Shown one piece after another: positions 44,496 to 56,689 of a stretch of DNA of 64,000 nt. A program made the position numbers and the translations under genes. Position 1 is the stretch's first letter. Each line of letters opens with the position of its first letter. The notes under the pieces were generated by a model. The model saw nothing but the letters and a program-made list of their open reading frames with translations, ran no database searches and was not told the DNA's origin. This stretch comes from Aquilaria yunnanensis (Eukaryota > Streptophyta > Magnoliopsida > Malvales > Thymelaeaceae): NCBI GenBank assembly GCA_039654915.1, contig CM077595.1, forward strand, positions 87,523,501-87,587,500. Direction: 5' to 3'.

Positions 44496-47400
44496 GTGAG
44501 TAAATATGTACATGATTTTCAATTGCAGGAAACAAAAGTAGTGGCACCAGAGGGATGTGAATGGATGTACAAACGATTATTAATGGATGGATACATGAAT
44601 CCAGATTTTATAGATGGTATAGAAAATTTTATAAGAACAGTATGTAGTAGTGCGACTAAGCGGATTAAATGTCCATATCAGCGATGCCAAACTAGACATT
44701 ATCGAGATCAAAATGAGGTTGGAATGTATTTATATTAATATGGATTTGTGGATAACTATTTTATTTAGTACTACTATGGTAAACGACATGATATGCAAAT
44801 TCATAATTTCCATATGGCAGAAACTTTAAACAATCCATCGTCATCAACAATATTTTATGATAGTGATACTATTTATGACAATAGATCTGGGCACGAACAA
44901 ATGGTCATTAATTCAAGGCACCGAAGTTTCAACTATAATAATAGGTTTGAAACTGATGAAATATGATAATGAGAATTAGGAATCGATTATTGAGGGCAAT
45001 GATAACGATGATGGAAATGCATATGATTTTGTGGAAATTGGTAATCAATTGCCTAATTCAAATGCATAGGAATTTTATAAACTACTCAAGGATGAATCAA
45101 CACCATTATGGGATAGATGCAGGAAACACACAAAATTGCTAGCAGTATCTTGGTTGTTGAGCAAGAAATGTAAGTATAATATGACTGATAATTGTTTTGA
45201 TGACATGTTGCCACTAGTAAATGAATTTATTCTAAAGGGAAATCGATTGCTAGGGACGTTATATGAATCTAAGCAAATGATGAAAGGGTTAGGTCTTTTG
45301 TGCGTGAAAACAGATGCATGTCCAAAAAATTATATATTATTTGGTTGTGAGCATAATTGTCGCATTGTAGTATTTATGGTGAGTGTAGATATAAATAAGA
45401 GATGTTGAACAAAGGGAAGAAAAACTGATTCCGAAGAAGGTATAACAGCATCTACCAATCACTGATCGACTGAAAATGTTTATTTATGTGTGAATGAATA
45501 GTTGAACACATGATATGGCATGCAAGGAATCGACATAAGCATTCTGGTTTAGTAGTTCATCTATACCAAATAGAGGCTTAATAGCATGTGGATTCAACTT
45601 TTCTTGATTTTACTACTGAAATAAAAAATGTATATCTTGGCCTATGTATAGATGGATTTATATCAAATTCTGCAACTGGAAGGATGTATTTTATATGGCC
45701 TATTTTTATTGTTTTCTATAATTTGCCACCGAAAATGTGTATGAAAAAATGTGTATGAAGGAAGCGTACATTTTTTTGTCAATGTTAATTTTGGGTCCAA
45801 GATCTCTGGGACATAATATCGATGTATTCTTGAGACTACTAATTGATGAGTTAAAGATGTCGATGGTAAATGAAGTAGAAACTTGTGATGCACATCAATG
45901 TCAAAATTTTAGAATGAGAGTTTGTTTATTATGGACAATTAGTGATTTTTCATTGTTTGAGATGCTGTTAGGTTGGAGTACACATGGGAGGTTGGCTTGT
46001 CCATATTGTATGGAGAACATCAATACATTTTAATTGAAGTTCGGGAGGAAGCTATGTTGGTGGGATTGTTATGGAAAGTTTTTATCGAGGAACCATGTAT
46101 TTTGTGGAAATATTAATGCTTTTTTACTAGGATTATGGGTCGGAGAAACAGTTGTTCTGCTTATATCTGGTGAAGAAATTAACCAATGCTTAGATGAAAT
46201 ATAATTCCCACCATTTGAATTAACTTGCGACAATCTTCACGTAACTGAATTTGGTTCTACTTATAATTGGTTAAAACAATTGATTTTTTGGGAGTTACTT
46301 TATTGGAAGCACCTGTTGGTTAAACACAACCTAGGTGTCATGCATACAAAGAATTTTTTTTTTAAAAAATCTTTTTTATACGTTAATGAAAGTTAAAGGT
46401 AAGACAAAAGATAACCCCAATGCCTACTTGGATTCAAAGGAATTGAATATGCAATTTGAGCTCCATTTGATTGATGGTGGAAATAGTAGCATCAAACCTA
46501 AAGCAATGTACACTTTGGATAAATAAGAGGTTTGGTAAATATATTTACGGCTCAGGGTATTAAAATTTTCATATGGGTATGCCTCTAATTCATGACATAT
46601 TGTTAATGCTTCATATTGCAGTTTCTACGCTTCTAATAGTCATGATTGCCACATATTTCTTCAACGCTTATTGCTCGTTGCGTTGCATGGATACTTGGCA
46701 CCAATAATGTGGGTCACTACAACTAAATGTAGTTCATTTTTTTTGGCAACTTTGTACGTGCAAAATCAGAACATAGGACATGGAAAAACTCAAAAACCTC
46801 ATAATCATCACTACTTGCAAACTTGAGATGATATTCTTTATAATATTTTTTTATTTAATGGAACATTAAGCCAGACATTTACCTTGTGAGGCAAAGCTTT
46901 ACGGACCTATTCAGTATCAGTAGATGTACCTTTTTTGAATCGTATAATACTATCCTATACTATTTTGTAACAATATCTTGAATTTGTCGTACATTAAATT
47001 ATATTTTTGTTTCTTATATGGTTTTCTGAAGAGAAAGACTCATAACAAGGTGAATTTAGAATGTTCAATTGTGGAGGCATTTTTTGTTCAGGAGATAACA
47101 TTATTTTGGTACTGATACGTCAACTAAACTGAACCGAGCCCTAAGTAACATTGACACCATGAATTTCTGCTCAAATGAGATGATCTTTGCCACCCCTCTA
47201 GCAGTGTTCTGTAATGATAACCAAAACTTCCCCGCCTCGTAGGACCCGGTGGATACTAGATGATGATGACTTATGGCAAATTAATTTTTACATTGTACAA
47301 AATTATGAAAAAGTTGATCTCTATTTTTAGATTTTTATTGAAGTCATGAGATGAAAGTTCCTTGATTCCAATGACAGACAAATGGAAGACTTTCGGGTTC

Positions 47401-48250
47401 AACATTTTCCTTGGTGGTTTCAAGAACATGTAAGCGTTTTTTGTAATCTCACTACTTCAATAGGTTTATATCTGTATAATATTTTAATATATGCTTTTCA
47501 ATTTTTTTTTGCACTTACAAGGTGATATACATCTTGACATATTAGGCGAACGTCTTGTTGAATTGTCAAGTGGTCCGCTTTATTCTAACACAAGTTATAA
47601 TAGCTGTATAGTTAATGGTTTTCGCTTGTATACTATGACATACGGGTCGACAAAATTAACAGCGAACTGGAGTATTTATGTTGAGAGTGACACCAGTGGT
47701 GACAGAGGGATTGATTTTTATGGAATAGTTGGTGAAATCATCAAACTTCAATATTCTTGACTAATTCCAAATTTTGTCATGGTTTTTAAGTGTATGTGAT
47801 TTGATTCAATACGTGGAGTTCACGCACATTTATCATCTAGAGTCATTGATGTTAAGTGAAAATTAAGATTAGGTTTGCTCAGAACCTTTCATTCATGCCT
47901 GCTAGGTGATACAAGTATTTTATTATCAATACCCATATATGTCACCACAGCAATGGTGGCAATAATTAAGGCCAAACCACGGTCTTTCATTGAATTTGAC
48001 TCTGTTGATGAGGCACTAGATGATTCACACTTTAGCGTTGTTAATCGAATAGTTGACGAAGATGAACCATACCAGCAAAATCAGATACAATATGTCGAAA
48101 TTACGCTTGATACTAAAGACATCGAATCAAGTTTAATCTTGGTTAATCTTAACATGGTCGGTGAAGTGGTTCCACAATAAGATTGTACTTTTTCAGTAGT
48201 TGATACAATGGGTGAAGTCAAACATTCAAAGGATGAAAATGCTCGAGATG
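44496..48250 (+). pseudogene. tnpD-type transposase pseudogene of CACTA-4
   Basis: Fragments follow the CACTA-2 transposase in order. GCEWMYKRLLMDGYMNPDFI and IKCPYQRCQ (Transpos_assoc-like) lie at 44530-44735. STPLWDRCRKHTKLLAVSWL lies near 45100. LGLCIDGFI, YNLPPKMCMKK and ILGPRSLGHNIDVFLRLLID lie at 45640-45860. STHGRLACPYCME lies near 45985, and HNLGVMHTKNFF near 46330. A DUF4216-like part (IVNGFRLYTMTYGS, DFYGIVGEIIKLQYS) lies at 47580-47757. Many stops and frameshifts separate them. The DUF4218 part is barely visible. Confidence 0.85.
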
Positions 48251-48439
48251 TTTCTAATTCAAAAGAATTAGATTGAGTTGTTTAAGTTTGTACTTAAATT
48301 TGTCATCAAACAAAACTGAGTTATAATATTATATTTGTATTTGGTTATATTATTATATTTATATACTTAATATATACTTAATTATATATATGTAGTTAAT
48401 AATATACAAATACAAAAATCAAAACATAAACTTAAATCT

Positions 48440-48705
48440 AGTTACATGGTTAGCAACTCAATTGATTGGATAGCGATTGAATTATAATTAGTGACTAAAT
48501 TAATTGAGGTAACGATTGAATTAATATACTAGCATTTGAAAATTCAATTGCTAATAGTGACTGAACATTTCAGTCTCTAAACCTTTTTATTTACAACTTT
48601 ACCCTCTTTAGCAATTGAAAGTTCAATCATGAATAAACACTTTTTAGTCATTTCAACAATAGTGACTAAATAATTCAGTCGCTAGTTAGTCGCTAGCTTT
48701 CCCAT
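48440..48705. repeat. CACTA-5 left subterminal repeats
   Basis: Units such as TAGTGACTAAAT, AGTCGCTAGTTAGTCGCTA and GCGATTGAATT recur about eight times in both orientations. The spelling differs from the CCAAC palindromes of the other elements in the window. Confidence 0.65.
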
Positions 48706-49600
48706 ATCAATAAAACTCCACTTCTGCCATTCAAATTTATTTTAAGTTGTTTAAAGCTTAAAAAATGCTCTCAAGCTTCATTTTGATTATAGCTACTCAT
48801 GTTGGTAGCTCTTAGCCAAATTTTGGTGTGTTTTCACTCTCCATGTTTTCTTTTTCCACATCTAATGTTGATGCATTATTTTTTGTTTTCTTTCCTACAT
48901 TTTTTCTGCGGGTCTGGGTTTATTAGATTTAGTTTGTTGTTATGTGTGTTTTTTCCTGCATTTTGGTTTGTTAGATTTGTCCATATAGTATTTTGGTTTA
49001 TTTGATTTTTTCCTGCATTTTGGTTTCCCCCCCTATATTTTGGTTTGTTAGATTATGTCCATATAATAGATTGTTTTGTTAGATTTTTTCATGTTAATAA
49101 AAAATAATATTTTTTTTTGTTAGATTTTTTTCATGTTAATAAAAATAATATTTTTTCAATTACAACAATATGTTACATTTTCATTTACTTAAATACTTAT
49201 TTTAGAATTGTTACTTAAATACTTATTACTTACTCTTCAGCTGCCACACAGCGTGGCGTGCATAGAGGCCTCCAGGCTCAACAACAGTACCTTTATAGTG
49301 TTGCCCTTCAGCTGAGGGGCAATTAGGGTCAGATTCCATGGCCGGTCCACTTTTCCTTGTCAGTGAATTTCCCTTTGACCCATCCCGACTCACTGTCAGT
49401 AGTGTTAGAGAATGATTCTAAAAACCAATAATTAGCCCATCGACCCAATCCATCTGAGCTGGACCTTGATTTGAGATAAGAGGCACTGCCACAAGAGGAG
49501 CTAATAGACCCTAAGCAGCAAAGGGTCATTGGGCCATTATTGTAAGTATTGTTGTATACTATTTTTTTTCATATATATTTTCAATATATGCTTATAATTG
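48706..49600. other. CACTA-5 leader and interior, T-rich
   Basis: T-rich DNA with repeated TTTTGGTTTGTTAGATTT phrases (48900-49130), then a more complex segment (49220-49530) whose coding meaning is unclear. It is probably the leader and first exon of the tnpA-like gene. Confidence 0.35.
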
Positions 49601-49626
49601 ATCAAAATTCAATTAATTTGTTTGTA

Positions 49627-50640
49627 GGTTCATTAATGACATTTTGGTCTAACAGACACTCACTAACATTTGCTGGTCGCTGTTTAAGAATGAGTATCCT
49701 GAATGGAAAAACATCAAGTTTCAAAGGGGCGAGGAGTATCTTGCGCTGTTGTAGGTAAACAATTTACTATTTTTTTAATAAATTAAAATTTTGTTAATAA
49801 AATTATGTATTAGTTAAAATATTAATCAATTTTTCTTTTCATTTCAGCAACTTTACCATTGTGTTGAGGTCGATGAGGATACCATAAGGAAGGAGTTTTT
49901 TAGGTAGATGCAAGATTGCTACAAGCACAAGTTGAACTATTTGAGGAATGCAATCATCAAGGCCCATTTTGATAAGATTTTATCAAATAGGGACTATAAT
50001 GTCTTCCATCCTTATTGGCCACCTGAAATTTAGCTACAGTGTTGGAAGAATCATATCAAACACTGGAATGGTAAGAGATTCCAACATGTCAGTGGTGTCA
50101 TGAAGCAAAATAGGTTAAATAATCAAATACATTACATTTGCATATCTTTTTTATTTAATTCATAAAACTAACTATTTTTCAAATTTCTATGTAGCTTGGC
50201 AAAGATGCTTCTGAGGGTGCGAAGCCGCAAAAGCCTTTTTTGGGAAGTCATACGAAGCAAATGCTTTATGATTGTATGGTAAGATAATAAGTTCCATGAA
50301 ATATATGTGATTTTATAATTATAATGTTCTTTTTACTAATTTCAAAATTTTTTTATCCTATACTAAGAAGGGCCGGCCTTTACCATTTGGCAGCTTTGTT
50401 CACCAAATTTCCACGCATCGTGAATCTATGGAGGTTCTATCTCAGCGGTAGATTAATGATGTGGTATGTAATAAATGAAATTTAATAATATTTTATTTCT
50501 ATACAATGTTTAACGTTTCTATTAATTTTATGGTTAGGCCAAATATGAAGAGGAGGTCATAAGTGAGTATGAGCTAGATCCATCGAAGTATCCCACCTTC
50601 TATCGGCAGCTTTGAGAAAAAGTGGTTGGTTGAGCAAAAA
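49627..50640 (+). pseudogene. tnpA-like (Transposase_24) pseudogene of CACTA-5, upstream exons
   Basis: Exon-like pieces read LFKNEYPEWKNIKFQRGEEY, EVDEDTIRKEFF, HWNGKRFQHVSGVMKQNR, then after an intron LAKDASEGAKPQKPFLGSHT, FVHQISTHRESMEVLSQR, and YEEEVISEYELDPSKYP. The order W..HW...KF...S...K.NR, then G....G(G/S)..., then (F/Y)...TH is the Ptta/En/Spm pattern. In-frame stops occur (after HPYWPPEI and after VLSQR), so it is not functional. An Athila fragment interrupts it downstream. Confidence 0.75.
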
Positions 50641-52695
50641 ATGATGTATGGATTGGGGTCCCAAGGCATTAATGTTTCCTAACCAATTTCACCGTACGCG
50701 ATTCAAGATACTATTTAATTGTATTTTTACAATTTTATTAAATTTAACAGCTCTTTCAAATTTGGTTTTGCCTATTATGCATGAAACACTAAATGTACCT
50801 AGATCCTTGCATTTTGGAGGTAATTTCTTTTGAAGTAACACTGATACATTTTCACTTACCATTATTTTGTGTTTATATTGCATCATCCTATTTGTTGTAC
50901 ATATATCCTTTAAAAACTTCGCATATCGAGGAACTTGCTTAATAGCATCCAATAAGGGAATGTTCATCTCAACCTCTCTTAAAAGTGTCCACAATCTTCT
51001 TCTCCTCTTGTTCTTTCTTCGATTTTGCCAATCTGTTAGGAAAGAGAGGATTCATGTTAGCAAAATTTTTATTTACTTTTGGTTGAGGATTTACCTGAGG
51101 AACTTCCTTGAAATTTTGAGTTTCTGCTTCATTTTCTTTCTTTTGCTGAATTTTCTCTTTCCACAAATTTGGGACTCTGAACTTCTGGCCTACTTCATCA
51201 TGTTATTATGTTGGCATTCTCTTTTAGGTTCACTAACGGTTGTGAAAGAAGTTTGTTGGAAACTTGTGCTTTAAGTTGCTAATTATAGTAGTCATCTGTC
51301 CCATTTGTTTTTCCAAATTCTGAATGAAAGCTTTTGTATCTTGCTGAAATGCCTTTATGTCCTATTGAAATTGTTGAGTATGAGTTTCCAAGGCTTTAAC
51401 AATTTCTTCTAAGGACATACCTGAGCTTGAAGGTTAAACTAGTTGTTGTTTAGGTTGGAATGAAGGCTGACATCGATTTTGTTGTGCACCATAACTCAAA
51501 TTAGGGTGGGCTCACTAACCAGGATTGTAAGTATCTGCATACGGATCATATCTCCTTTGTGGTTGGCCAGGAAGCCCTCTCATAGCATTGGCTTGCTTTA
51601 TGGGTTCCTATTGAAGAGTTGGACATATATCCGTTGGGTGTCCTATAGCTGAACAAATCCTACAAGCTTTCGCTAATTGCTTATTACCTTCAACCATTTT
51701 ACAAAAAAAAGAGGTTCAACTAGCAACTTGCTGTTCAAGGGATGAAAATAGTCAAATTATTGAGAACTTTATGCCATGGTTACAATTAAATATCTGGCAG
51801 CCTTAGGAGTTTTATCCACCAAAACTCGTCCACTAGCAACATCAATCATGCTTCTATTAGTAGGTAAAAGGCCCTCATAGAAATATTGGATTAGTAGTTG
51901 CTCGTTAATTTGATGATGGGGGCAGCTTACACATATCTTATTGAACCTTTCCCAAGACTCATAAAATGTCTCCCCATGATGTTGTCTTATGCCACATATC
52001 TCTTTACATATGTTGGCCATTCTTGAAGCTAGGAAATACTTCTTGAGGAACAACTGCTTTATCTCATTCCATGTATTAACATTCCTAGAAGGTAGATAGT
52101 ACAATCATTCTCTTGTTTCATTCAAGGAAAATGTAAAGCCCTAAACTTGATTTGCTCCTCTATGATTCTAGTATGTTTCATGCTGGCACATGCTACATGG
52201 AACTCATTAAGATGTTTATAAAGATCTTCACCCATAAAACTGTGGAAAGAATGTAGAAGATGTATTAATCCAGATTTAAAGTCAAAAGCAACTTTCTCAT
52301 CTAAAGCTGGAAAAGTAATGCATAAAGGTTGTTGCTCAGTATGAGGAAGCAAGTTGGTTCAATGTTTGATTCTAATTCTATTAGAAAGCCATCACTACCT
52401 TATCTACAACTTTAGGCTTACTAGAATTAGAGTTTGGAAGTATAAAGTAGATTCTGTTATAAGCTACTCATTCCTTTCTCAATTTATTGAAGGTTTTATT
52501 TATCTCTGGATCAAATTTCAAATCACCTTAGTTAGAAGATTAAGTTGCAGGCATAAACAATCAAAAGAGCTCCAAATAACCACGAACAATAAATCAAGAA
52601 AAATATTAAATAAAAGCAAAACAATAAGAAATTCTTTTTCTTTTTTTTTAATATAAAAACACTAAGAGGTTAAGAAATAACTAATTGACTATAAG

Positions 52696-52713
52696 TCCCC
52701 GGCAACCGTGCCA
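52696..52713 (-). other. Primer-binding site of the Athila fragment
   Basis: Minus strand TGGCACGGTTGCCGGGGA resembles the tRNA-Asp-complementary site TGGCGCCGTTGCCGGGGA used by Athila-lineage elements, with two changes. It lies six bases inside the LTR end. Confidence 0.8.
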
Positions 52714-52719
52714 AAATTT

Positions 52720-54158
52720 TGATAGTTGTCATAAGCCATTGAAGATTAAATCTGATTTCACCTAATTTCTTTAGTAGTAGTGAGACTAAGTCGAACCCTA
52801 GAGACTAATGTAGCAATTGTTTATTTCCTACTAATAAATTAACACAAAACAAAACAATGGGGTTTGTATGCCGAAAATCAGAAATCAACAGAACTAAAGT
52901 GAAAGCATCAAGTAAACGATTAAATTTATAAACTTTAATCAAACAAACTTCATATTAGAAGAGCTATGAAAAAATTATTGAATTGATCACCAACTTTCGG
53001 AATTCATTTCTTGTTTAAGTACTTAGCATATAGATTACATGGAAAAGCCATAATAACCATAATACTTCTCTTACTACACTAACCATAGCCTAACACTATA
53101 ATTAGATATTGTTATTAGCCGATTAGTGTTGAAAGCAACCTAAACACAAATAAATAACAACATTAATGTTCCAAGAAGATATTAAGATAATTAACAATAA
53201 CACCTAACATGCATTATTTAAATTGCACTATATTTCCCCTAGGCAAGCTCATCACCTAGTCCACTGATTTCACTACCCTACAAGACAATTATGGATCAAA
53301 AGGATAATTGCAGCAATCATATAAACAAAAATTTAACATGCCTAATTAGATAATTGATATCCATAAACATTCAACATAGATAAATATAGATACTTGAATC
53401 AAAATCAGAGTAATAATAGTAATCTGAGTCTCACAATCTCAACAATTGAATATAAAAACTCCTTTAATTTGAATAAAACTTAAGCTAGCATGATGGAAGA
53501 TGAAAGCAAAACAAAACTAAGAAAAGATGATGAAAAACTCCAGAATTCACAGTTCTAACCCCTTAAATAGCAGCTTCCATTTAGGGTTTTCCAAATCCTA
53601 AATAGACTTAACATCTAGGCCTTTTAAACTTGGGTCACATTTTCAATGAAATTTTAGACTTTCTTCAGTATGATTTTGATTTTGGCTATTTTTTGTATTT
53701 GTAGAACTTCCTTTTAACTTAAAATAATACTTGAATCACCCAAAATAAAGGGTCTATTGCCCAAGTTATGGCCTAAAACTGAAAGTGCTCCAGAACCAGC
53801 AACTGTGCGCAAGTTGGGGACTTTGAAGTTGAATTTGGTCCCTTTAAAGTGTGAACTTGGTTTCATGGTCTACGTATGATTTGTAGTTTCAAATATTACC
53901 TTTCTAATGAATCAAGAATCACTCAATTCTGATCTCCGTAGCTCAAGATATGATTTTTTTACTAGAATATTGCCAAACTGCCGAAATCCTAAAAAACAGC
54001 CAATAAAACATGTAAACTTGCAAATTAAATCCACTTTTAATCAATTGAGTTCAAATATGCTCTAAGCTATAAAACATACTCAAAATATATCTTTAAGATT
54101 CAAAACATGTTAAAACATACTAAATATGAAGGAAATAAATATAACAAATGTAAGCTCA
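52720..54158 (-). repeat. 5' LTR of the Athila fragment, about 1.44 kb
   Basis: On minus the LTR begins TGAGCTTACATTTG (54158) and ends ...GACAACTATCA (52720), giving TG...CA ends. Its inner border is fixed by the primer site. The outer border is where tnpA-like coding resumes (54164). No second LTR exists in the window for dating. Confidence 0.65.
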
Positions 54159-54163
54159 TCAGG

Positions 54164-54660
54164 ACTCTCTTGATTGGTGTTGATCCTAGCCTTATATCTG
54201 GAGGGTCGAGCGGAGGGGGATCTTATCCTGCTCCGTATAGGTCATACCTAGTTTCACCAGCTTTTTATGGGATGACGAGATCCCAGCCCACACAGCCCCC
54301 TTCACCATCGTACCCATGGATGATAGGATCTCATCAACAGTCTTAGTTGGCACCGGCGCCAACATTTTATCACCATCCTCATCCCTTGACTGAGTCAGGC
54401 ATGATGATGGGTTTCCAGCAACAGCAACAAGTTCGCAGGCCACTTCATCACTAATTATTCCTCAAATTAAGTGGGTCACTGTCAATATATTGCACTCATA
54501 ATAGTAGTAGCAGGATTATTGTCAGGATTTATCTTAGCTTAATGCCAACTTGGCTCAGATTAGGAGTTGTGTGCCTGAGACGCAAGATGTCTCAAGCGAC
54601 CGTCAGCCTCCAATCGCCCAGTAGACTCAGGCAAATTTACCCGATTAGGGGGATGGTCAT
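54164..54660 (+). pseudogene. tnpA-like pseudogene of CACTA-5, last part
   Basis: The frame after the LTR reads LLIGVDPSLISGG, SYPAPYRSYLVSPAFYGMTR and PPSPSYPWMIGSHQQS before a stop. A Gln/His-rich degenerate tail follows. The low-complexity Gly/Ser/Pro/Tyr composition is common in tnpA-like C-termini. It is the downstream piece of the gene split by the Athila fragment. Confidence 0.5.
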
Positions 54661-54949
54661 GCAACAATGATGCCGGTCCCATCCTCGATTTCATATTTCT
54701 TTAGTTCATTAGTTTCATTGTTGAATAAAATTTTATTGTATTTCATTATTTTTAATTAATACTATAACATTTTCATTTTATATTTATTTTAATTGCATTT
54801 TTTTCACATTACAAATTATTTGTACATTTTGTACATTCCATATATATATATATAATATTTAGTTTAGTACATTGATATAAATTAATTATTTATATAAACA
54901 TCTCAATAATTAAAATTTTTTAACAAAAATAAAAAATGAAAGTAACTAC

Positions 54950-55190
54950 TAATATTTCACTTGCTATTTGTGACTGATTCTTCAATCATAACTAACAACT
55001 GATGTTTTAGTTGCCAATTTATTACAATTTAAATCACAAGCGGCTAATTGTTTTAGTCGCTATTTTCAATGGCTAGTCAACATTAGCAACTTAACGACTA
55101 ATGTTTTTGGTACTAAACCACTCAGCCGCTAATCAGTTATAGCTAAAGACTGGCAACGACTGTTTCCTCAGTCGCTAATATGCGTTTCGC
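54950..55190. repeat. CACTA-5 right subterminal repeats
   Basis: Units of AGTCGCTAAT, GACTAATG, CGGCTAATTG and CAACGACTG recur in both orientations up to the TTGTAGTG terminus. Confidence 0.75.
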
Positions 55191-55201
55191 TTGTAGTGAC
55201 G

Positions 55202-55609
55202 CTTCGTATCTCTGCCACTTTTAGACCTTATAATCTTATTGCTCCGCCTTCTAGTTGATTCTGCCATCTGTCACTGACTCCATCATCCTCTGCTAACTCC
55301 CTTGTTATCTGCCAACTCCCTCATCCTGGTTGATTTTCTCTTACCTGTTGTTTCCTTTGTTCGCCGATTTCTTTGTCCTTGCCGATTCCATCGTCCCCAT
55401 TGATTCCGCTCCACCATAGCCCATGCCACTAGGAGAACGAAATCGAAAAAGCCACAGGCTTGTTATGAAAACAATTTCCCTAACTTTATGAAAAAGTCCA
55501 AGCCTGGTCCTTTAACTTTTTTGATTTCTTATTTTGGTCATTAATGATTTTAGATTTTCATTTTAGTCACTTTAACAGGTTTTATTTTTTTATTGCAATC
55601 CTTTAAGTT
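55202..55609. other. Intergenic, repetitive-looking, no gene seen
   Basis: A CT-rich stretch with recurring CTGCCAACTCCCTC / GCCGATTCC(A/T)TCGTCC phrases is followed by a T-rich part. The recurring GATTCC phrases resemble the interior of the Mutator-like element at 58611 but cannot be aligned with confidence. Confidence 0.35.
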
Positions 55610-55617
55610 TTCCCAAG

Positions 55618-55858
55618 TAGTGGCAGATCCAAGATTTCAGACCTGGGAGGCAAAATACATGCTTAGTCCTTAACTTTTGATGTGTGCCTCACTCCCCCCC
55701 CCCAATCTTTATATTTTTCCATAATATTTGGGGGGCAAAATGCACACTCAGTCCTTAACTTTTGACAAAATCACCAAATTATTACCCAATATTTATTTTT
55801 TTCCAAAATTTCCGAGGGGGCAACCGCCACCCCCTAGCATAAGGTAGCTACGCCACTG
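55618..55858. mobile_element. hAT-type MITE, 241 bp, TSD TTCCCAAG
   Basis: The ends are TAGTGGCAG...CTACGCCACTG, which match the plant CAGTGGCG-type terminal repeat with one change. TTCCCAAG occurs on both sides (55610-55617 and 55859-55866), a perfect 8-bp duplication as hAT elements make. The interior (CAAAATACATGCTTAGTCC..., twice, plus a C9 run) is non-coding. Confidence 0.85.
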
Positions 55859-56069
55859 TTCCCAAGTACATATATGTATACATATGAAAAACAATATGAC
55901 CAAATATATGATATTATATGTACACAGGAATAATTTTAACATCATGTTATAATAAAGATAAATAAATAAAGAGAATCATAGTACATATAATTACATATGT
56001 ACAAAAGGATAAACCCATTTATACAAATAATGTCAAATATATTAATATTCATATGTAAAAGTTTATTCA

Positions 56070-56600
56070 CTTACATTTGTGTAACATATTTCTAATTTTA
56101 TTTGTATATATGTGTCACATATTTTGTATATATTCATCACGTATTTTATACATTGAGTTCATACAAATTAGCTATCCAATTTTGTGCATATTTATAATTT
56201 TGGTGAGAAGTAGGTTTTGATATGTTCACATATGTTTTTTTATGAGAGGTTGAATCTGTAACGTATCTATAATTTTATTTATACATATGTCACACATTAT
56301 TTGTACATATCTCTTACTTTCTTTATATATTGAGTTTGTACATATTTAGTATTTAATTTGTATATATATCCAATTTTGGCAGGAAGTGGGATTTAACATG
56401 TTTGCATCTATTTTTTTGTAAGAGGTTGAATCTATAAATATTTGTGATTTTATTTATACATATATCATGCATTATTTGTACATATTTTCACTTTCTTTTT
56501 ACATCAAATTTTTACATATCTATTATATAGTTTGTATATATCCTAAATTATTTGGAGACACATGATTTAAAATATTCACACTTATCTTATGCTATAAAGG
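56070..56600. repeat. Tandem array, about 3 copies of a 176-bp unit
   Basis: AGAGGTTGAATCT lies at 56245 and 56421, 176 bases apart. Around it ATTTTATTTATACATAT, CATTATTTGTACATAT, a CCAATTTTGG phrase and TGTTTGCA/TGTTCACA recur in the same order. A third, more diverged copy begins near 56070. The flanks have no obvious terminal repeats. Confidence 0.65.
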
Positions 56601-56689
56601 ATAAAATTTAAATATAAATATATATAAATATAAAAGATAAGACGTAAGTTTGACTCACCTCGTTGTGGACCTGAGACTTAGGTGTTACA

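Larger units (their letters stand above)
42688..48400 (+). mobile_element. CACTA-4: left and middle part of a decayed En/Spm-like element
   Basis: The left terminus CACTACTACAAAA is followed by CCAATGACC/CCAACG subterminal repeats, a TTATAAAAG box (about 43355), a CT-rich leader (43380-43780) and a tnpD-type pseudogene on plus. No right terminus of this family is found. Around 48400 the sequence passes into the subterminal repeats of a different family (CACTA-5). The element was therefore truncated on the right. Confidence 0.75.
50690..54158 (-). mobile_element. Athila-type Ty3/gypsy fragment (LTR, PBS, gag, start of protease) nested in CACTA-5
   Basis: On minus the order is LTR (54158-52720), a tRNA-Asp-like primer site, gag (about 52352-51300) and a retropepsin start (50994 to about 50690). 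Gag phrases include LHSFHSFMGEDLYKHLNEFH, WNEIKQLFLKKYF and ICGIRQHHGETFYESWERFN, with a zinc knuckle CRICSAIGHPTDIC near 51612-51667. The protease start reads NIPLLDAIKQVPRYAKFLKD and LPPKCKDLGTFSVSCIIG. Reverse transcriptase, integrase and the 3' LTR are absent, so the copy is truncated on the left. Stops are present. Confidence 0.88.
48440..55198 (+). mobile_element. CACTA-5: right part of a different En/Spm-like family, with nested gypsy fragment
   Basis: The right terminus is ...CGCTTGTAGTG at 55198, the reverse complement of CACTACAAGCG. Subterminal repeats at both sides (48440-48705, 54950-55190) use AGTCGCTA/TAGTGACTAA-type units instead of CCAAC...GTTGG. A tnpA-like pseudogene lies between. 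No CACTA start is present near 48300-48440, so the left terminus is gone. ACG follows the right end (55199-55201) and does not match the AAT before CACTA-4. The 42688-55198 block is therefore not one element. Confidence 0.7.

Noticed and set aside
42688..55198. A single large 12.5-kb CACTA element
   Set aside because: The left and right subterminal repeats belong to different families and the flanking triplets AAT and ACG do not match.
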